IMG/VR virus record: IMGVR_UViG_3300042555_002327
Coordinates: 1-26,314 of that record
From: a virus
Reading direction: 5' to 3' (one strand)
Length of the DNA: 26,314 bases
Below are positions 18,946-25,581 of the stretch, one piece after another. Numbering within the stretch: the first letter of the stretch is position 1; every line of letters starts with the position of its first letter. The position numbers were made by a program, and so were the translations under genes. Under the pieces are notes generated by a model that was given only the letters and a program-made list of their open reading frames with translations, was not told where the DNA came from and searched no databases.

Positions 18946-19410
18946 TTAATCAATTATTACATCAGGTGAAAAAATAAAAGGTAGATAATATTCGTCTTTC
19001 ATTTTTTCTTTAAGAGATTCAACGAATAATGTCTTCACATGTTCTTTTACAAAATCACTTTGAGATGATTTCATAAATTCAAAAATTGGTAATGGTTTTG
19101 AATTGCCAACAACTATAGATGAATTTAAAATTTCAAAATCATAACATAAAAGAAATTTATCATTCTTAGTTTCAGTTATACTATAACTTGTGACTTTAAT
19201 TTCAATGAATGAGTCCTCTAATCCGTCAATGGATACCATTATTGGTTTTTCAAATATTTCGGATAGTAGATTATTTTCTTCAGCAAAGTTTATAAAATTT
19301 TGTTTAGTGAACTCTAAACTCATCATTCTTCTGACAAATTCTTTTGATGGGTAGTTATATTGCTCCATCACGCTTTGGATTCTATCTAATATTTTCGGAT
19401 AAATTGGCAT
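18946..19410 (-). CDS. Protein of unknown function
   Basis: 154 residues. An N-terminal helical part (PKILDRIQSVMEQYNYPSKE, FVRRMMSLEF) leads into a beta-rich middle (SFIEIKVTSYSITE, KFLLCYDFEILNSSIVV) and a helical end (VKEHVKTLFVESLKEKMKDE). No known motif. The start is supported by an ATATTTAT box 5 nt upstream on the minus strand. First gene of the two-gene minus-strand unit. Confidence 0.6.
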   Translation of the reverse strand: MPIYPKILDRIQSVMEQYNYPSKEFVRRMMSLEFTKQNFINFAEENNLLSEIFEKPIMVSIDGLEDSFIEIKVTSYSITETKNDKFLLCYDFEILNSSIVVGNSKPLPIFEFMKSSQSDFVKEHVKTLFVESLKEKMKDEYYLPFIFSPDVIID

Positions 19411-19415
19411 CTTAA

Positions 19416-19423
19416 ATAAATAT
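19416..19423 (-). promoter_or_regulatory. ATATTTAT motif before the gene at 19410
   Basis: Read on the minus strand, the gap to the start is 5 nt. Confidence 0.5.
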
Positions 19424-19432
19424 TCTCTTTTT

Positions 19433-19465
19433 TCTTGTGCAAATGATTTTTTTATATTACTTTTG
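19433..19465 (+). promoter_or_regulatory. Promoter of the gene at 19470 (leaderless)
   Basis: CTTG (19433-19436), 21 nt, TACTTTTG (19458-19465), then 4 nt to the ATG. Confidence 0.55.
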
Positions 19466-19469
19466 TCCT

Positions 19470-19745
19470 ATGAATAATAATAAATATACAGTTAGAATAG
19501 AAAACGAAAAGTTTGGGACCTTATTGAACGAAACATTCATTGACCAAACGCAGTTTAAATTATTCTTAAAAATGATTAACGGATGTTTGAGTTTGAGTAA
19601 TGACTTAACCTTCTTTAATGGGACTGATTGGTTGGTTAACATTCCTTATCGTTTTTTAAAAGATTCTATTGTATTAACAAACACTGAATATTTTACAGTT
19701 TCAGACATGATTATTACCAAATCAAAAATGGAAACACAGGTTTAG
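19470..19745 (+). CDS. Small protein of unknown function
   Basis: 91 residues (MNNNKYTVRIENEKFGTLLN, FKLFLKMINGCLSLSNDLTF, YFTVSDMIITKS), probably alpha/beta. The start at 19470 is placed 4 nt after the -7 box; an in-frame ATG at 19437 lies upstream of the box and is rejected. The gene is followed by two hairpins and a terminator, forming a single-gene unit. Function unknown. Confidence 0.6.
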   Translation: MNNNKYTVRIENEKFGTLLNETFIDQTQFKLFLKMINGCLSLSNDLTFFNGTDWLVNIPYRFLKDSIVLTNTEYFTVSDMIITKSKMETQV

Positions 19746-19748
19746 TTT

Positions 19749-19791
19749 CTTGGTTTAGAAAAACCAAGTGGTGGGCGACTTATCCAAGTCG
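19749..19791 (+). ncRNA. Paired hairpins in the 3' UTR
   Basis: Two perfect stems, CTTGGTTT-AGAA-AAACCAAG (19749-19768) and CGACTT-ATCC-AAGTCG (19776-19791), stand between the stop codon and the terminator. They could protect the transcript end or mark a small RNA; no family is recognised. Confidence 0.4.
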
Positions 19792-19796
19792 GGCTC

Positions 19797-19824
19797 AAAA
19801 GGGGAAGTAATTCCCCTTTTTTTT
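19797..19824 (+). terminator. Terminator of the 19470 unit
   Basis: AAAAGGGGAA pairs with TTCCCCTTTT across GTAA and continues into T residues. Confidence 0.92.
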
Positions 19825-19834
19825 ATTTTCAGGG

Positions 19835-19842
19835 ATATTTAT
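19835..19842 (+). promoter_or_regulatory. ATATTTAT motif before the gene at 19855
   Basis: The box follows the terminator and lies 12 nt before the ATG. Confidence 0.4.
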
Positions 19843-19854
19843 CAAATAAAAACT

Positions 19855-20166
19855 ATGGCGAATATTGTAATATCTGAGGAGCAGCTAAAAATGTTGATGG
19901 ACTCAAAAAATACAAAACCAATCAAAGAGGATAAGGATGGTAGTTATATGACAAAACAACAATTATTTACGATTGCAACATTGGCTTATAAGATGTGGGA
20001 ACAAATGTCAGATGACGACCAGTTGGAAGATTGGATGGAATCTAAAATTGCTCAGTGTGAACAAAGTGTAATATCGGTTGTAAAAACTTATTTATATGAC
20101 GAAGTTCAAGACGACGTTAAAGGTATGGATACATTAAATTATAATGATATTGTTATTGGAAAATGA
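19855..20166 (+). CDS. Small tagged acidic phage protein
   Basis: 103 residues. The start at 19855 opens the tag-like ANIVISEEQLKMLMDS, with an I-S-E site; an in-frame upstream ATG at 19768 would run through the terminator. The body MTKQQLFTIATLAYKMWEQM followed by DDDQLEDWMESKIAQCEQSV matches a short helical motif (L-E-x-W-x-x-S-K-I) that I have seen in uncharacterised phage proteins. Function unknown. The stop overlaps the next start (ATGA), so it is coupled to the membrane/coiled-coil pair that follows. Confidence 0.65.
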   Translation: MANIVISEEQLKMLMDSKNTKPIKEDKDGSYMTKQQLFTIATLAYKMWEQMSDDDQLEDWMESKIAQCEQSVISVVKTYLYDEVQDDVKGMDTLNYNDIVIGK

Positions 20167-20489
20167 AAGATGTCTTAAAAAAATACTGGTCACAAATCCT
20201 ATTAGGAGTTATTGTAATTGTTATGGGAATATATGTTGGTGTCCTAATGAATAGGGAACCAATTACCGTAACTATTGAAGACGGAGCAAAGATAAATGCT
20301 CTTCGTTCACAGGTTGATAGTTTGAACAAACAAATGACTGACTTGAGAATTGCTTATGATAATAAACAAGGTGAAGTTATCACCAAAATAAAATACATTA
20401 AGGAACAAAATGCTCAAGAAATTAGTAATCTTGGTAAGCTTAATCTTGTTCAACGTGACAGCGTTTGGTCAAGTTTTGAAGCCCCATAG
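20163..20489 (+). CDS. Membrane-anchored coiled-coil protein, inner-spanin-like
   Basis: 108 residues: one N-terminal membrane helix (about 10-29, ILLGVIVIVMGIYVGVL) followed by a probable coiled coil outside the membrane (INALRSQVDSLNKQMTDLRI). This N-in, C-out layout is that of Rz-type inner spanins, which act in the last step of lysis. The last 80 nt overlap the next gene in another frame, as in Rz/Rz1 pairs. No holin is identified nearby, so the lysis role is inferred from layout only. Confidence 0.5.
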   Translation: MKDVLKKYWSQILLGVIVIVMGIYVGVLMNREPITVTIEDGAKINALRSQVDSLNKQMTDLRIAYDNKQGEVITKIKYIKEQNAQEISNLGKLNLVQRDSVWSSFEAP

Positions 20490-20850
20490 AATCGTATATG
20501 AAGGTGACACAGGTGTGTTCTTCAACAAACAACAAGAGTTGTTATTATTGACTATTATCAAAACTGAAAAGGCTCAAAAGAAAGAGATTGAGCAGCTTTA
20601 TATCTATAAAGATAATTGTGATAATCAGTTAAAGGCTGAACAGAAGGCAAATGCTGATATGAATAAGTTATTTACTGATATGGAATCTGAGGCTAACAGA
20701 TTGAAAGAGAAGTATAATAACGAACTTATTGAACATGCTAAGACAAAAGAGAAACTTGAAATCCAAACTGATAGAAAAAAGAAATGGAGAGGTGTTGCAA
20801 TTGGTTCGGGTATTGTTAATTTATTATTCATTTATTTGATTGCTCGTTAA
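20410..20850 (+). CDS. Exported coiled-coil protein with C-terminal membrane helix
   Basis: 146 residues. An N-terminal signal (LKKLVILVSLILFNVTAFGQ) is followed by a long charged coiled coil (about 45-115, EKAQKKEIEQLYIYKDN, EANRLKEKYNNELIEHAKTKEKL) and a C-terminal membrane helix (GVAIGSGIVNLLFIYLIAR). An AAGGA 5 nt before the ATG supports the start inside the previous gene. It could be the partner of the preceding spanin-like protein, although classical outer spanins are lipoproteins and no lipobox Cys is present here. A tape- or chaperone-like role is not excluded. Confidence 0.5.
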   Translation: MLKKLVILVSLILFNVTAFGQVLKPHRIVYEGDTGVFFNKQQELLLLTIIKTEKAQKKEIEQLYIYKDNCDNQLKAEQKANADMNKLFTDMESEANRLKEKYNNELIEHAKTKEKLEIQTDRKKKWRGVAIGSGIVNLLFIYLIAR

Positions 20851-20866
20851 TTCTTAACTATCTTTG
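20835..20866 (+). promoter_or_regulatory. Promoter of the thyA operon (leaderless)
   Basis: TTTG (20835-20838), 20 nt, TATCTTTG (20859-20866), then 4 nt to a GTG start. The -33 box lies within the end of the previous gene. Confidence 0.6.
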
Positions 20867-20870
20867 TGAC

Positions 20871-21098
20871 GTGAAGAAGTATATCCACGTCAATCAACAC
20901 AAGATAAGGTCCAACAAGAAGAACAATTCTTTGGACCCAGTCATTACCATTAAAGAGGGTAGAAAAAACACGTATTGTTCTGAGGTTGAAATCTTGGGAC
21001 CTAGTCGTGTTGTGTATGGTGGTAACGATAAAACGTTATTGTCTTGTGGCGCTCGTGTGATTATTGAAACTGAATCTGAAATAAATATAATACGATGA
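20871..21098 (+). CDS. Small conserved phage protein (GTG start)
   Basis: 75 residues. The pattern KYIHVNQHKIRSN, ITIKEGRKNTYCSEVEILG, SRVVYGG and LSCGARVIIETES is familiar to me from uncharacterised proteins of many phages and plasmids; no function is known. GTG is accepted because it sits 4 nt after the -7 box, as ATG does in three other genes, and because the conserved start MKKYIHVNQH would otherwise be lost. It overlaps the HAD gene by four bases and heads the operon ending in thyA. Confidence 0.65.
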   Translation: MKKYIHVNQHKIRSNKKNNSLDPVITIKEGRKNTYCSEVEILGPSRVVYGGNDKTLLSCGARVIIETESEINIIR

Positions 21099-21457
21099 AT
21101 AGAGTTTTTTTAATTGATATTGATGGAACAATATGTGATGACATAAAAAATGAGGAGTCACATTTATACCCAACGGCAAAGTGTTATCCTGATGCATTAA
21201 GGATAATTAATAAGTGGTATGACGAGGGAAATGTGATAACATTTTTCACTGCACGTGAAAGTAAGGATAGAAATGTTACTGAAACTTGGTTAAAAGATAA
21301 TGGATTTAAGTATCACGGGCTGGTTATGGATAAACCAAGAATTAAAGATGGTCAGGAATACATTTGGATTGATAATCGTAAGGTGAGAGCAGTTACATAC
21401 TTAGGTAATTGGACTGAACTAAAGGAAGTTGAAACTAAAATACAAGTCTTTGAATAA
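21095..21457 (+). CDS. HAD-superfamily phosphatase
   Basis: 120 residues with all four HAD motifs: DIDGT (D8, D10) with the catalytic aspartate, FFTAR with the threonine/arginine of motif II, MDKPR with the motif III lysine, and WIDNR with the motif IV aspartate. There is no room for a large cap domain, so a small cap-less phosphatase acting on a nucleotide, nucleic acid end or sugar phosphate is expected. Its start overlaps the previous stop (ATGA). A role in nucleotide supply or in RNA/DNA end repair would suit the neighbours. Confidence 0.85.
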   Translation: MNRVFLIDIDGTICDDIKNEESHLYPTAKCYPDALRIINKWYDEGNVITFFTARESKDRNVTETWLKDNGFKYHGLVMDKPRIKDGQEYIWIDNRKVRAVTYLGNWTELKEVETKIQVFE

Positions 21458-21458
21458 T

Positions 21459-21554
21459 ATGAATAGAAAAAATAACGAAACCGATTTGACAGGTTTGGCT
21501 ATTATGATTATTGTTTTCACAATTACATTTTTTGTAACTTTATTCTCTATCTAA
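21459..21554 (+). CDS. 31-residue membrane peptide
   Basis: MNRKNNETDLTGLAIMIIVF then TITFFVTLFSI: a polar head and one membrane helix. It lies one base after the HAD stop and one base before the next start, which supports translation. Function unknown. Confidence 0.5.
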   Translation: MNRKNNETDLTGLAIMIIVFTITFFVTLFSI

Positions 21555-21555
21555 T

Positions 21556-21915
21556 ATGGCATCACTTGAAACACAATATTGGAATTTTTTGGAAAAGAAT
21601 CCTGGCTCAACTCTTACCTTTGAAGAATGGAAAACAAAGTTGGGCAATGAATTAAAAGAGTCAATTGATAAAATTCAGGAAGACAACTACTCTCCATATT
21701 GTCCTGTGTGTTCAGGTTGTGGTGAAGATGGTTGTTGTAAAGCAACTATGTGTCAGATGAGTCCTGATGGGAGTTACTGTGAGTCATACCTTAAAGATTT
21801 GAAGGTTGGATACCTTATGGATGAGTGGGTTATGGAAAATTTATACGAGCAATTTACAGATGAGATGAAAGCGGCTTACGATAAAAAATACGATGAATTA
21901 ATTTACGAATTATGA
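21556..21915 (+). CDS. Cysteine-rich, probably metal-binding protein
   Basis: 119 residues. The middle carries a dense cysteine cluster, CPVCSGCGEDGCCKATMCQ then SYC (about residues 50-76, eight Cys), likely to bind one or two zinc ions. The flanks are acidic and helical (LETQYWNFLEKNPG, FTDEMKAAYDKKYDELIYEL). Family not recognised. It overlaps the next gene by four bases (ATGA). Confidence 0.65.
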   Translation: MASLETQYWNFLEKNPGSTLTFEEWKTKLGNELKESIDKIQEDNYSPYCPVCSGCGEDGCCKATMCQMSPDGSYCESYLKDLKVGYLMDEWVMENLYEQFTDEMKAAYDKKYDELIYEL

Positions 21916-22310
21916 TAACAGAAATAGAAAAATTGGAGAACCAATTAGAGGACTTTGAAATGGTTCGTTATAGAATGAACACAGAAGGTTTCCACTATTG
22001 TTTCAAACATTATTCATCATTTATAGATGTTGATGATGATGAATTTCACAGATTAAGAAATAAGTATTTGGAAGTTTCTGAAGATTTGGAACAATATGTT
22101 CTAAAAAAGATTGAGAGTTTAAATGACAGGATATTGGCAACAGATGTTGATACGGAAGTGGAAATAAAAACATCAACCTTTGACCTTTATCTAAAATATA
22201 AAGATGAGTTCGCAGGTTATGATGATGTTCCAAGTTATGATTGGTTTTTACACGAATTAAGGTTTAACGATAAATTTAGAGAAAAGTATGGGAACGGAAC
22301 GAACTATTGA
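21912..22310 (+). CDS. Acidic helical protein of unknown function
   Basis: 132 residues, mainly helical (EIEKLENQLEDFEMVRYRMN, FHRLRNKYLEVSEDLEQYVL) with several Asp/Glu clusters and a tail (YDWFLHELRFNDKFREKYGN) that resembles the F.EK.. pattern of the following small gene. No motif recognised. Start supported by ATGA overlap with the preceding gene. Confidence 0.6.
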   Translation: MITEIEKLENQLEDFEMVRYRMNTEGFHYCFKHYSSFIDVDDDEFHRLRNKYLEVSEDLEQYVLKKIESLNDRILATDVDTEVEIKTSTFDLYLKYKDEFAGYDDVPSYDWFLHELRFNDKFREKYGNGTNY

Positions 22311-22440
22311 CGAGGTTTATGAGAGATATGCAATAATTGCAGGAATGACCGGACAGGTGGAGAGTTTGACAAAAGAACAATTCATTAATAAAGTTAATAC
22401 CGATGATGAGTTTGCAAGGAAGTGGGAAATAAAAAAATGA
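22288..22440 (+). CDS. Small protein with a thymidylate-synthase-like tail
   Basis: 50 residues; overlaps the previous gene by 23 nt in another frame. Its C-terminus (EQFINKVNTDDEFARKW) closely matches a segment of the ThyA protein encoded downstream (EEFINKIKTDDKFAKKW, ThyA residues 113-129), the part leading to the LGPVYG motif. It lacks every catalytic block, so it is not an enzyme; it may be a captured fragment or a regulator that mimics this surface. Confidence 0.55.
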   Translation: MGTERTIDEVYERYAIIAGMTGQVESLTKEQFINKVNTDDEFARKWEIKK

Positions 22441-22446
22441 AAAATT

Positions 22447-22959
22447 ATGACAATAGTAAAAATTAAAAGTGGTGATTGGGAAGTTGAGGTATCAACATCA
22501 CATGGGTATTCCTACGCTTCTGATATAGTTAATTTCTTAACTGCATCAATTGAGTCTGCAGTTAAAAACTATGTTGAGCCAAAGACAACAATCAAACAAT
22601 CTGACTTGGATATTAGAGACAATAAGATTGAGTCACTGAAGGAAGATTTGGAGGTGGTTCATATGTATTTGGATGACCTGTTAGTTACCCGATTGGATGA
22701 GAATAATGAGACATACTCAATCGTTGGAAGAATTAAACAATTTAAAAAGAATATGGTTGTACAAGTGTCAAACTTGGAATCAATGTATCGTCAAGAACAA
22801 GGACAACTGTATTCTGAGAAGGAAGTTGAAAAAATACTTGAATCTCAAAGAGGTAATTGTTATGTTGCGGTATTGAATAAAACAAGTAATGAAGAAATGG
22901 CAACAGCTGCAGGTAGTGCTTTTGAACCAAGATATTGGAGAAAATCTGAAAAAATATGA
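22447..22959 (+). CDS. Coiled-coil protein of unknown function
   Basis: 170 residues. A beta-type start (TIVKIKSGDWEVEVSTSHGY) is followed by a long helical/coiled-coil centre (LDIRDNKIESLKEDLEVVHM, RIKQFKKNMVVQVSNLESMY) and a shorter C-terminal part (SEKEVEKILESQRGNCYVAV, EEMATAAGSAFEPRYWR). No family recognised. It overlaps the next gene by four bases. Confidence 0.6.
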   Translation: MTIVKIKSGDWEVEVSTSHGYSYASDIVNFLTASIESAVKNYVEPKTTIKQSDLDIRDNKIESLKEDLEVVHMYLDDLLVTRLDENNETYSIVGRIKQFKKNMVVQVSNLESMYRQEQGQLYSEKEVEKILESQRGNCYVAVLNKTSNEEMATAAGSAFEPRYWRKSEKI

Positions 22960-23276
22960 AACTAGGAGAATTTATTAAAAACTTTAGTCACAACAATATT
23001 GTGAGATTGCACCACAAAATAAAAGGTGGAAACCAACTTGTATTAGAAGATTGGAATGATGTATCAATGGACCACGAAATAGTAAATGGTAAAGGTAAGA
23101 ACAGACATTATATTAATAATGAAGTGTTAGGACTTACAGCAATATATCTTACACCTGATAGAGGACATCATTATCCTGAAGCAATCAACATCGTTATTGA
23201 AAAATTGGAGAATCAGCCTTATATTGAGGAAGTAATAGATGAACAACAATATCATTCTTGTGAATCAAATGGATAA
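22956..23276 (+). CDS. Small conserved phage protein of unknown function
   Basis: 106 residues. The opening KLGEFIKNFSHNNIVRLHHK and the later VLEDWNDVSMDHEIVNGKG followed by HYPEAINIVIEK match a type of small protein I have seen in many phages, without known function. It is probably a compact alpha/beta domain. ATGA overlap with the gene before and an 8-nt overlap with the gene after place it firmly in the thyA operon. Confidence 0.6.
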   Translation: MKLGEFIKNFSHNNIVRLHHKIKGGNQLVLEDWNDVSMDHEIVNGKGKNRHYINNEVLGLTAIYLTPDRGHHYPEAINIVIEKLENQPYIEEVIDEQQYHSCESNG

Positions 23277-23559
23277 TTTAGAAATAAAACCAGTATCCGA
23301 AATGGAAGCTTATACCACAAGAGTATGTGAAATCAGATTTGATTGTATGGTTACAATGCATGATGTGGGATATAAAAAATATGAAGGAATGTGGGGACAA
23401 GAAACAGAATCAAAAACACCACAATGGTTTAAAGCAAATTATAAAATAACATTGGAAGGTGTTAAACATGCTGACCCATATGAACTTGGAATGAGAATTA
23501 AACAAATGTTCCATCAGATGGAAGATACGATTAAAAAGTATGAAAACGGAACGATATGA
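23269..23559 (+). CDS. Small protein of unknown function
   Basis: 96 residues from ATG 23269, chosen because it overlaps the previous gene by only 8 nt; an alternative in-frame ATG at 23239 would overlap by 38 nt. Sequence features: EIRFDCMVTMHDVGYKKYEG and YKITLEGVKHADPYELGMRI with a helical end. No family recognised. Its stop overlaps the thyA start (ATGA). Confidence 0.6.
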   Translation: MDNLEIKPVSEMEAYTTRVCEIRFDCMVTMHDVGYKKYEGMWGQETESKTPQWFKANYKITLEGVKHADPYELGMRIKQMFHQMEDTIKKYENGTI

Positions 23560-24674
23560 GTAATACATTAGACAAACAATACACAGACCTACTCCAAACA
23601 ATTTTGGATTATGGTGTTGAAAAGAAAGACAGGACAGGAACTGGAACCAAATCAATCTTTGGTTATACCATCCGTCATAATATGAAAAACGGATTTCCAC
23701 TTCTTACAACAAAGAAGATGGCTTGGAAGACAATGGTGACTGAATTACTATGGTTTTTAAGGGGTGATACTAACATCAAATACCTTGTTGATAATAATTG
23801 TCATATTTGGGATGGTGATGCGTATAAGAATTATCTGAATAATTGGAAACCTATTGGTGAAGGGCCTATTTATATTCTTCCATTATCACAAGAAGAATTC
23901 ATCAACAAAATCAAAACCGATGATAAGTTTGCTAAGAAGTGGGGTGAATTAGGACCTGTGTATGGTAAGCAATGGAGAAGTTGGCATTGGAGAAGTGAAC
24001 CTGTTTTACCTGAAGAAAAGTATATGATTTACACAACTGAAGGTAAACCTGTAACTTGGTCAGAGGAAAAATACATAGACCAAATCGCAAACCTAATCAA
24101 CGACCTTAAAACAAATCCAGACTCAAGACGACTAATGATTTCAGCTTGGAATGTAGGTGAAATAGACCAAATGGTGCTTCCACCTTGTCATTATGGATTT
24201 CAAGTTTATACAAGAGAGTTGAGCGCTCAAGAAAGATTAGAATGGGTCAAGACAAATTTACCTAATGTTGAAGTAAATGGTTTTGTCACTGATGATGAGT
24301 ATTCTCACAAATGGGTTGAAACATTAGGTAATAACATACCAACCAGAGCAATCTCTTTAATGTATAACTGCAGAAGTCAAGATGTTCCGTTAGGTACCCC
24401 GTTTAATATATCTTCATATGCTTTACTATTGATGATGATTGCCAAACAGGTCAATATGGTTCCAGACCAATTAATTGGTAACTTGGGAGATTGTCATATA
24501 TACCTCAATCAAATTGATGGTGTCAAAGAACAATTAAACAGGGAACCTTACCCACTACCAACAGTAAAAATATTGGATACTCAAGTTGACGATATCGCCC
24601 ACTATGAAATTAGTGATTTTGAATTAATTAATTACCAGTATCACCCGACAATAAAAATTCCACTATCCAATTAA
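23556..24674 (+). CDS. thyA: Thymidylate synthase (ThyA)
   Basis: 372 residues. It converts dUMP to dTMP with methylenetetrahydrofolate, supplying thymidylate for phage DNA. Family blocks are complete: DRTGTGTKS (25-33), LGPVYGKQW (132-140), SRRLMISAWNV (190-200), catalytic Cys211 in LPPCHYGFQ, RSQDVPLGTPFN and GDCHIYLNQ. It is about 100 residues longer than the E. coli enzyme because of insertions after residue 145 (SEPVLPEEKYMIYTTEGK) and after 220 (RLEWVKTNLPNVEVNGFVTD). No intron is seen. Last gene of its operon; a GIY-YIG nuclease gene follows. Confidence 0.97.
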   Translation: MSNTLDKQYTDLLQTILDYGVEKKDRTGTGTKSIFGYTIRHNMKNGFPLLTTKKMAWKTMVTELLWFLRGDTNIKYLVDNNCHIWDGDAYKNYLNNWKPIGEGPIYILPLSQEEFINKIKTDDKFAKKWGELGPVYGKQWRSWHWRSEPVLPEEKYMIYTTEGKPVTWSEEKYIDQIANLINDLKTNPDSRRLMISAWNVGEIDQMVLPPCHYGFQVYTRELSAQERLEWVKTNLPNVEVNGFVTDDEYSHKWVETLGNNIPTRAISLMYNCRSQDVPLGTPFNISSYALLLMMIAKQVNMVPDQLIGNLGDCHIYLNQIDGVKEQLNREPYPLPTVKILDTQVDDIAHYEISDFELINYQYHPTIKIPLSN

Positions 24675-24690
24675 TTTTTGAAAATTTCTG

Positions 24691-24698
24691 ATATTTAT
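24691..24698 (+). promoter_or_regulatory. ATATTTAT motif between thyA and the GIY-YIG gene
   Basis: The box lies 30 nt before the ATG, further than at other genes, so a transcript from here would have a short leader. Confidence 0.35.
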
Positions 24699-24728
24699 AT
24701 TAAAGGATAAACCTTAAAGTAAATCAAT

Positions 24729-25562
24729 ATGAAGAAGTTTTTGATATATGAAATAAAAAACAACATTAATGGTAAATCTTATGTTGGACAATTTAGTGGA
24801 AAGTCATTTGAAAAGTATTTTGGGAGTGGCAAATTAATTAAGTCGGCGATAAAAAAATACGGGATAGAAAATTTTTCTAAAATCATTATAGAGGAGTGTA
24901 ATTCCAAAGAAGAACTTAATCAAAGGGAAATTTTTTGGATTAAAGAACTTAAAACAATTGAAAATGGATATAACTTAACTGAAGGTGGGACAGGTGGAGA
25001 TTTATCTGAGTTCATCAATTATAATGAGGAATGGGTTGAATATCAGAGAAAGTCGGCGAAGAAATATTGGGGCACTATTAGTGAAGATGAAAAAAAAAGA
25101 AGAAGTGAAATTGTTTCAGGTGAAAAAAATGGAATGTATGGTAAAGTTGGTTTTTGGAAAGGGAAGAAAATACCATTAGACGCTATCAAAAAGTCACTGG
25201 AGAATAGAAGAAGTTATAATGGGGAACAAAACCCAAATTGGAAAGGGGGTGTGAGTTATGTCTATTGTGAATGTGGTAAAAGAATAGGATATGGACATAC
25301 TCATTGTAATAAATGTAGACCTAGAAGTGAAAGTAATAACCCATTTTTTGGAAGACAACATTCTGACGAAACTAAAAATAAGTTAAGTGAAATTAGAAAA
25401 GGGACATATAATGGTGAACAAAATATCCCAATAATAATTGATGATGTTGAGTATCGTTCATCCGGAGATGCTTCTAAAAAATTAGGTATTCCTATGGTTA
25501 CAATAAGATGGAGAGTTATGAGTAAAAACAAGAAATTTGACAATTACAGATATAAAGATTAA
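24729..25562 (+). CDS. GIY-YIG homing endonuclease
   Basis: 277 residues. The GIY-YIG core occupies about 1-90: LIYEI for the first strand, YVGQ (18-21), then a helix with NQREIFWIKEL containing the catalytic glutamate. The DNA-binding half has NUMOD3-type repeats (GEKNGMYGK, GEQNPNWKGG, HSDETKNKLSEIRKG), an inserted Cys4 knuckle (CEC ... CNKC) and a C-terminal NUMOD1/IENR-like helix-turn-helix (SSGDASKKLGIPMVTIRWRV). Such enzymes cut an allele lacking the gene so that it is copied in. Its place right after thyA recalls phage T4, where I-TevI lies in the td intron, but here the gene is free-standing. Confidence 0.88.
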   Translation: MKKFLIYEIKNNINGKSYVGQFSGKSFEKYFGSGKLIKSAIKKYGIENFSKIIIEECNSKEELNQREIFWIKELKTIENGYNLTEGGTGGDLSEFINYNEEWVEYQRKSAKKYWGTISEDEKKRRSEIVSGEKNGMYGKVGFWKGKKIPLDAIKKSLENRRSYNGEQNPNWKGGVSYVYCECGKRIGYGHTHCNKCRPRSESNNPFFGRQHSDETKNKLSEIRKGTYNGEQNIPIIIDDVEYRSSGDASKKLGIPMVTIRWRVMSKNKKFDNYRYKD

Positions 25563-25581
25563 AATTAAAAAAATATAAATT

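Noticed and set aside
18939-18946. ATATTTAT as promoter of the gene at 18931(-)
   Set aside because: The motif is in the wrong orientation for that gene, which more likely is co-transcribed from the gene at 19410.
2148-24698. T4-type late promoters (TATAAATA)
   Set aside because: The recurring motif reads ATATTTAT on the coding strand, the wrong sequence and orientation for the T4 box, so it is reported as its own class.
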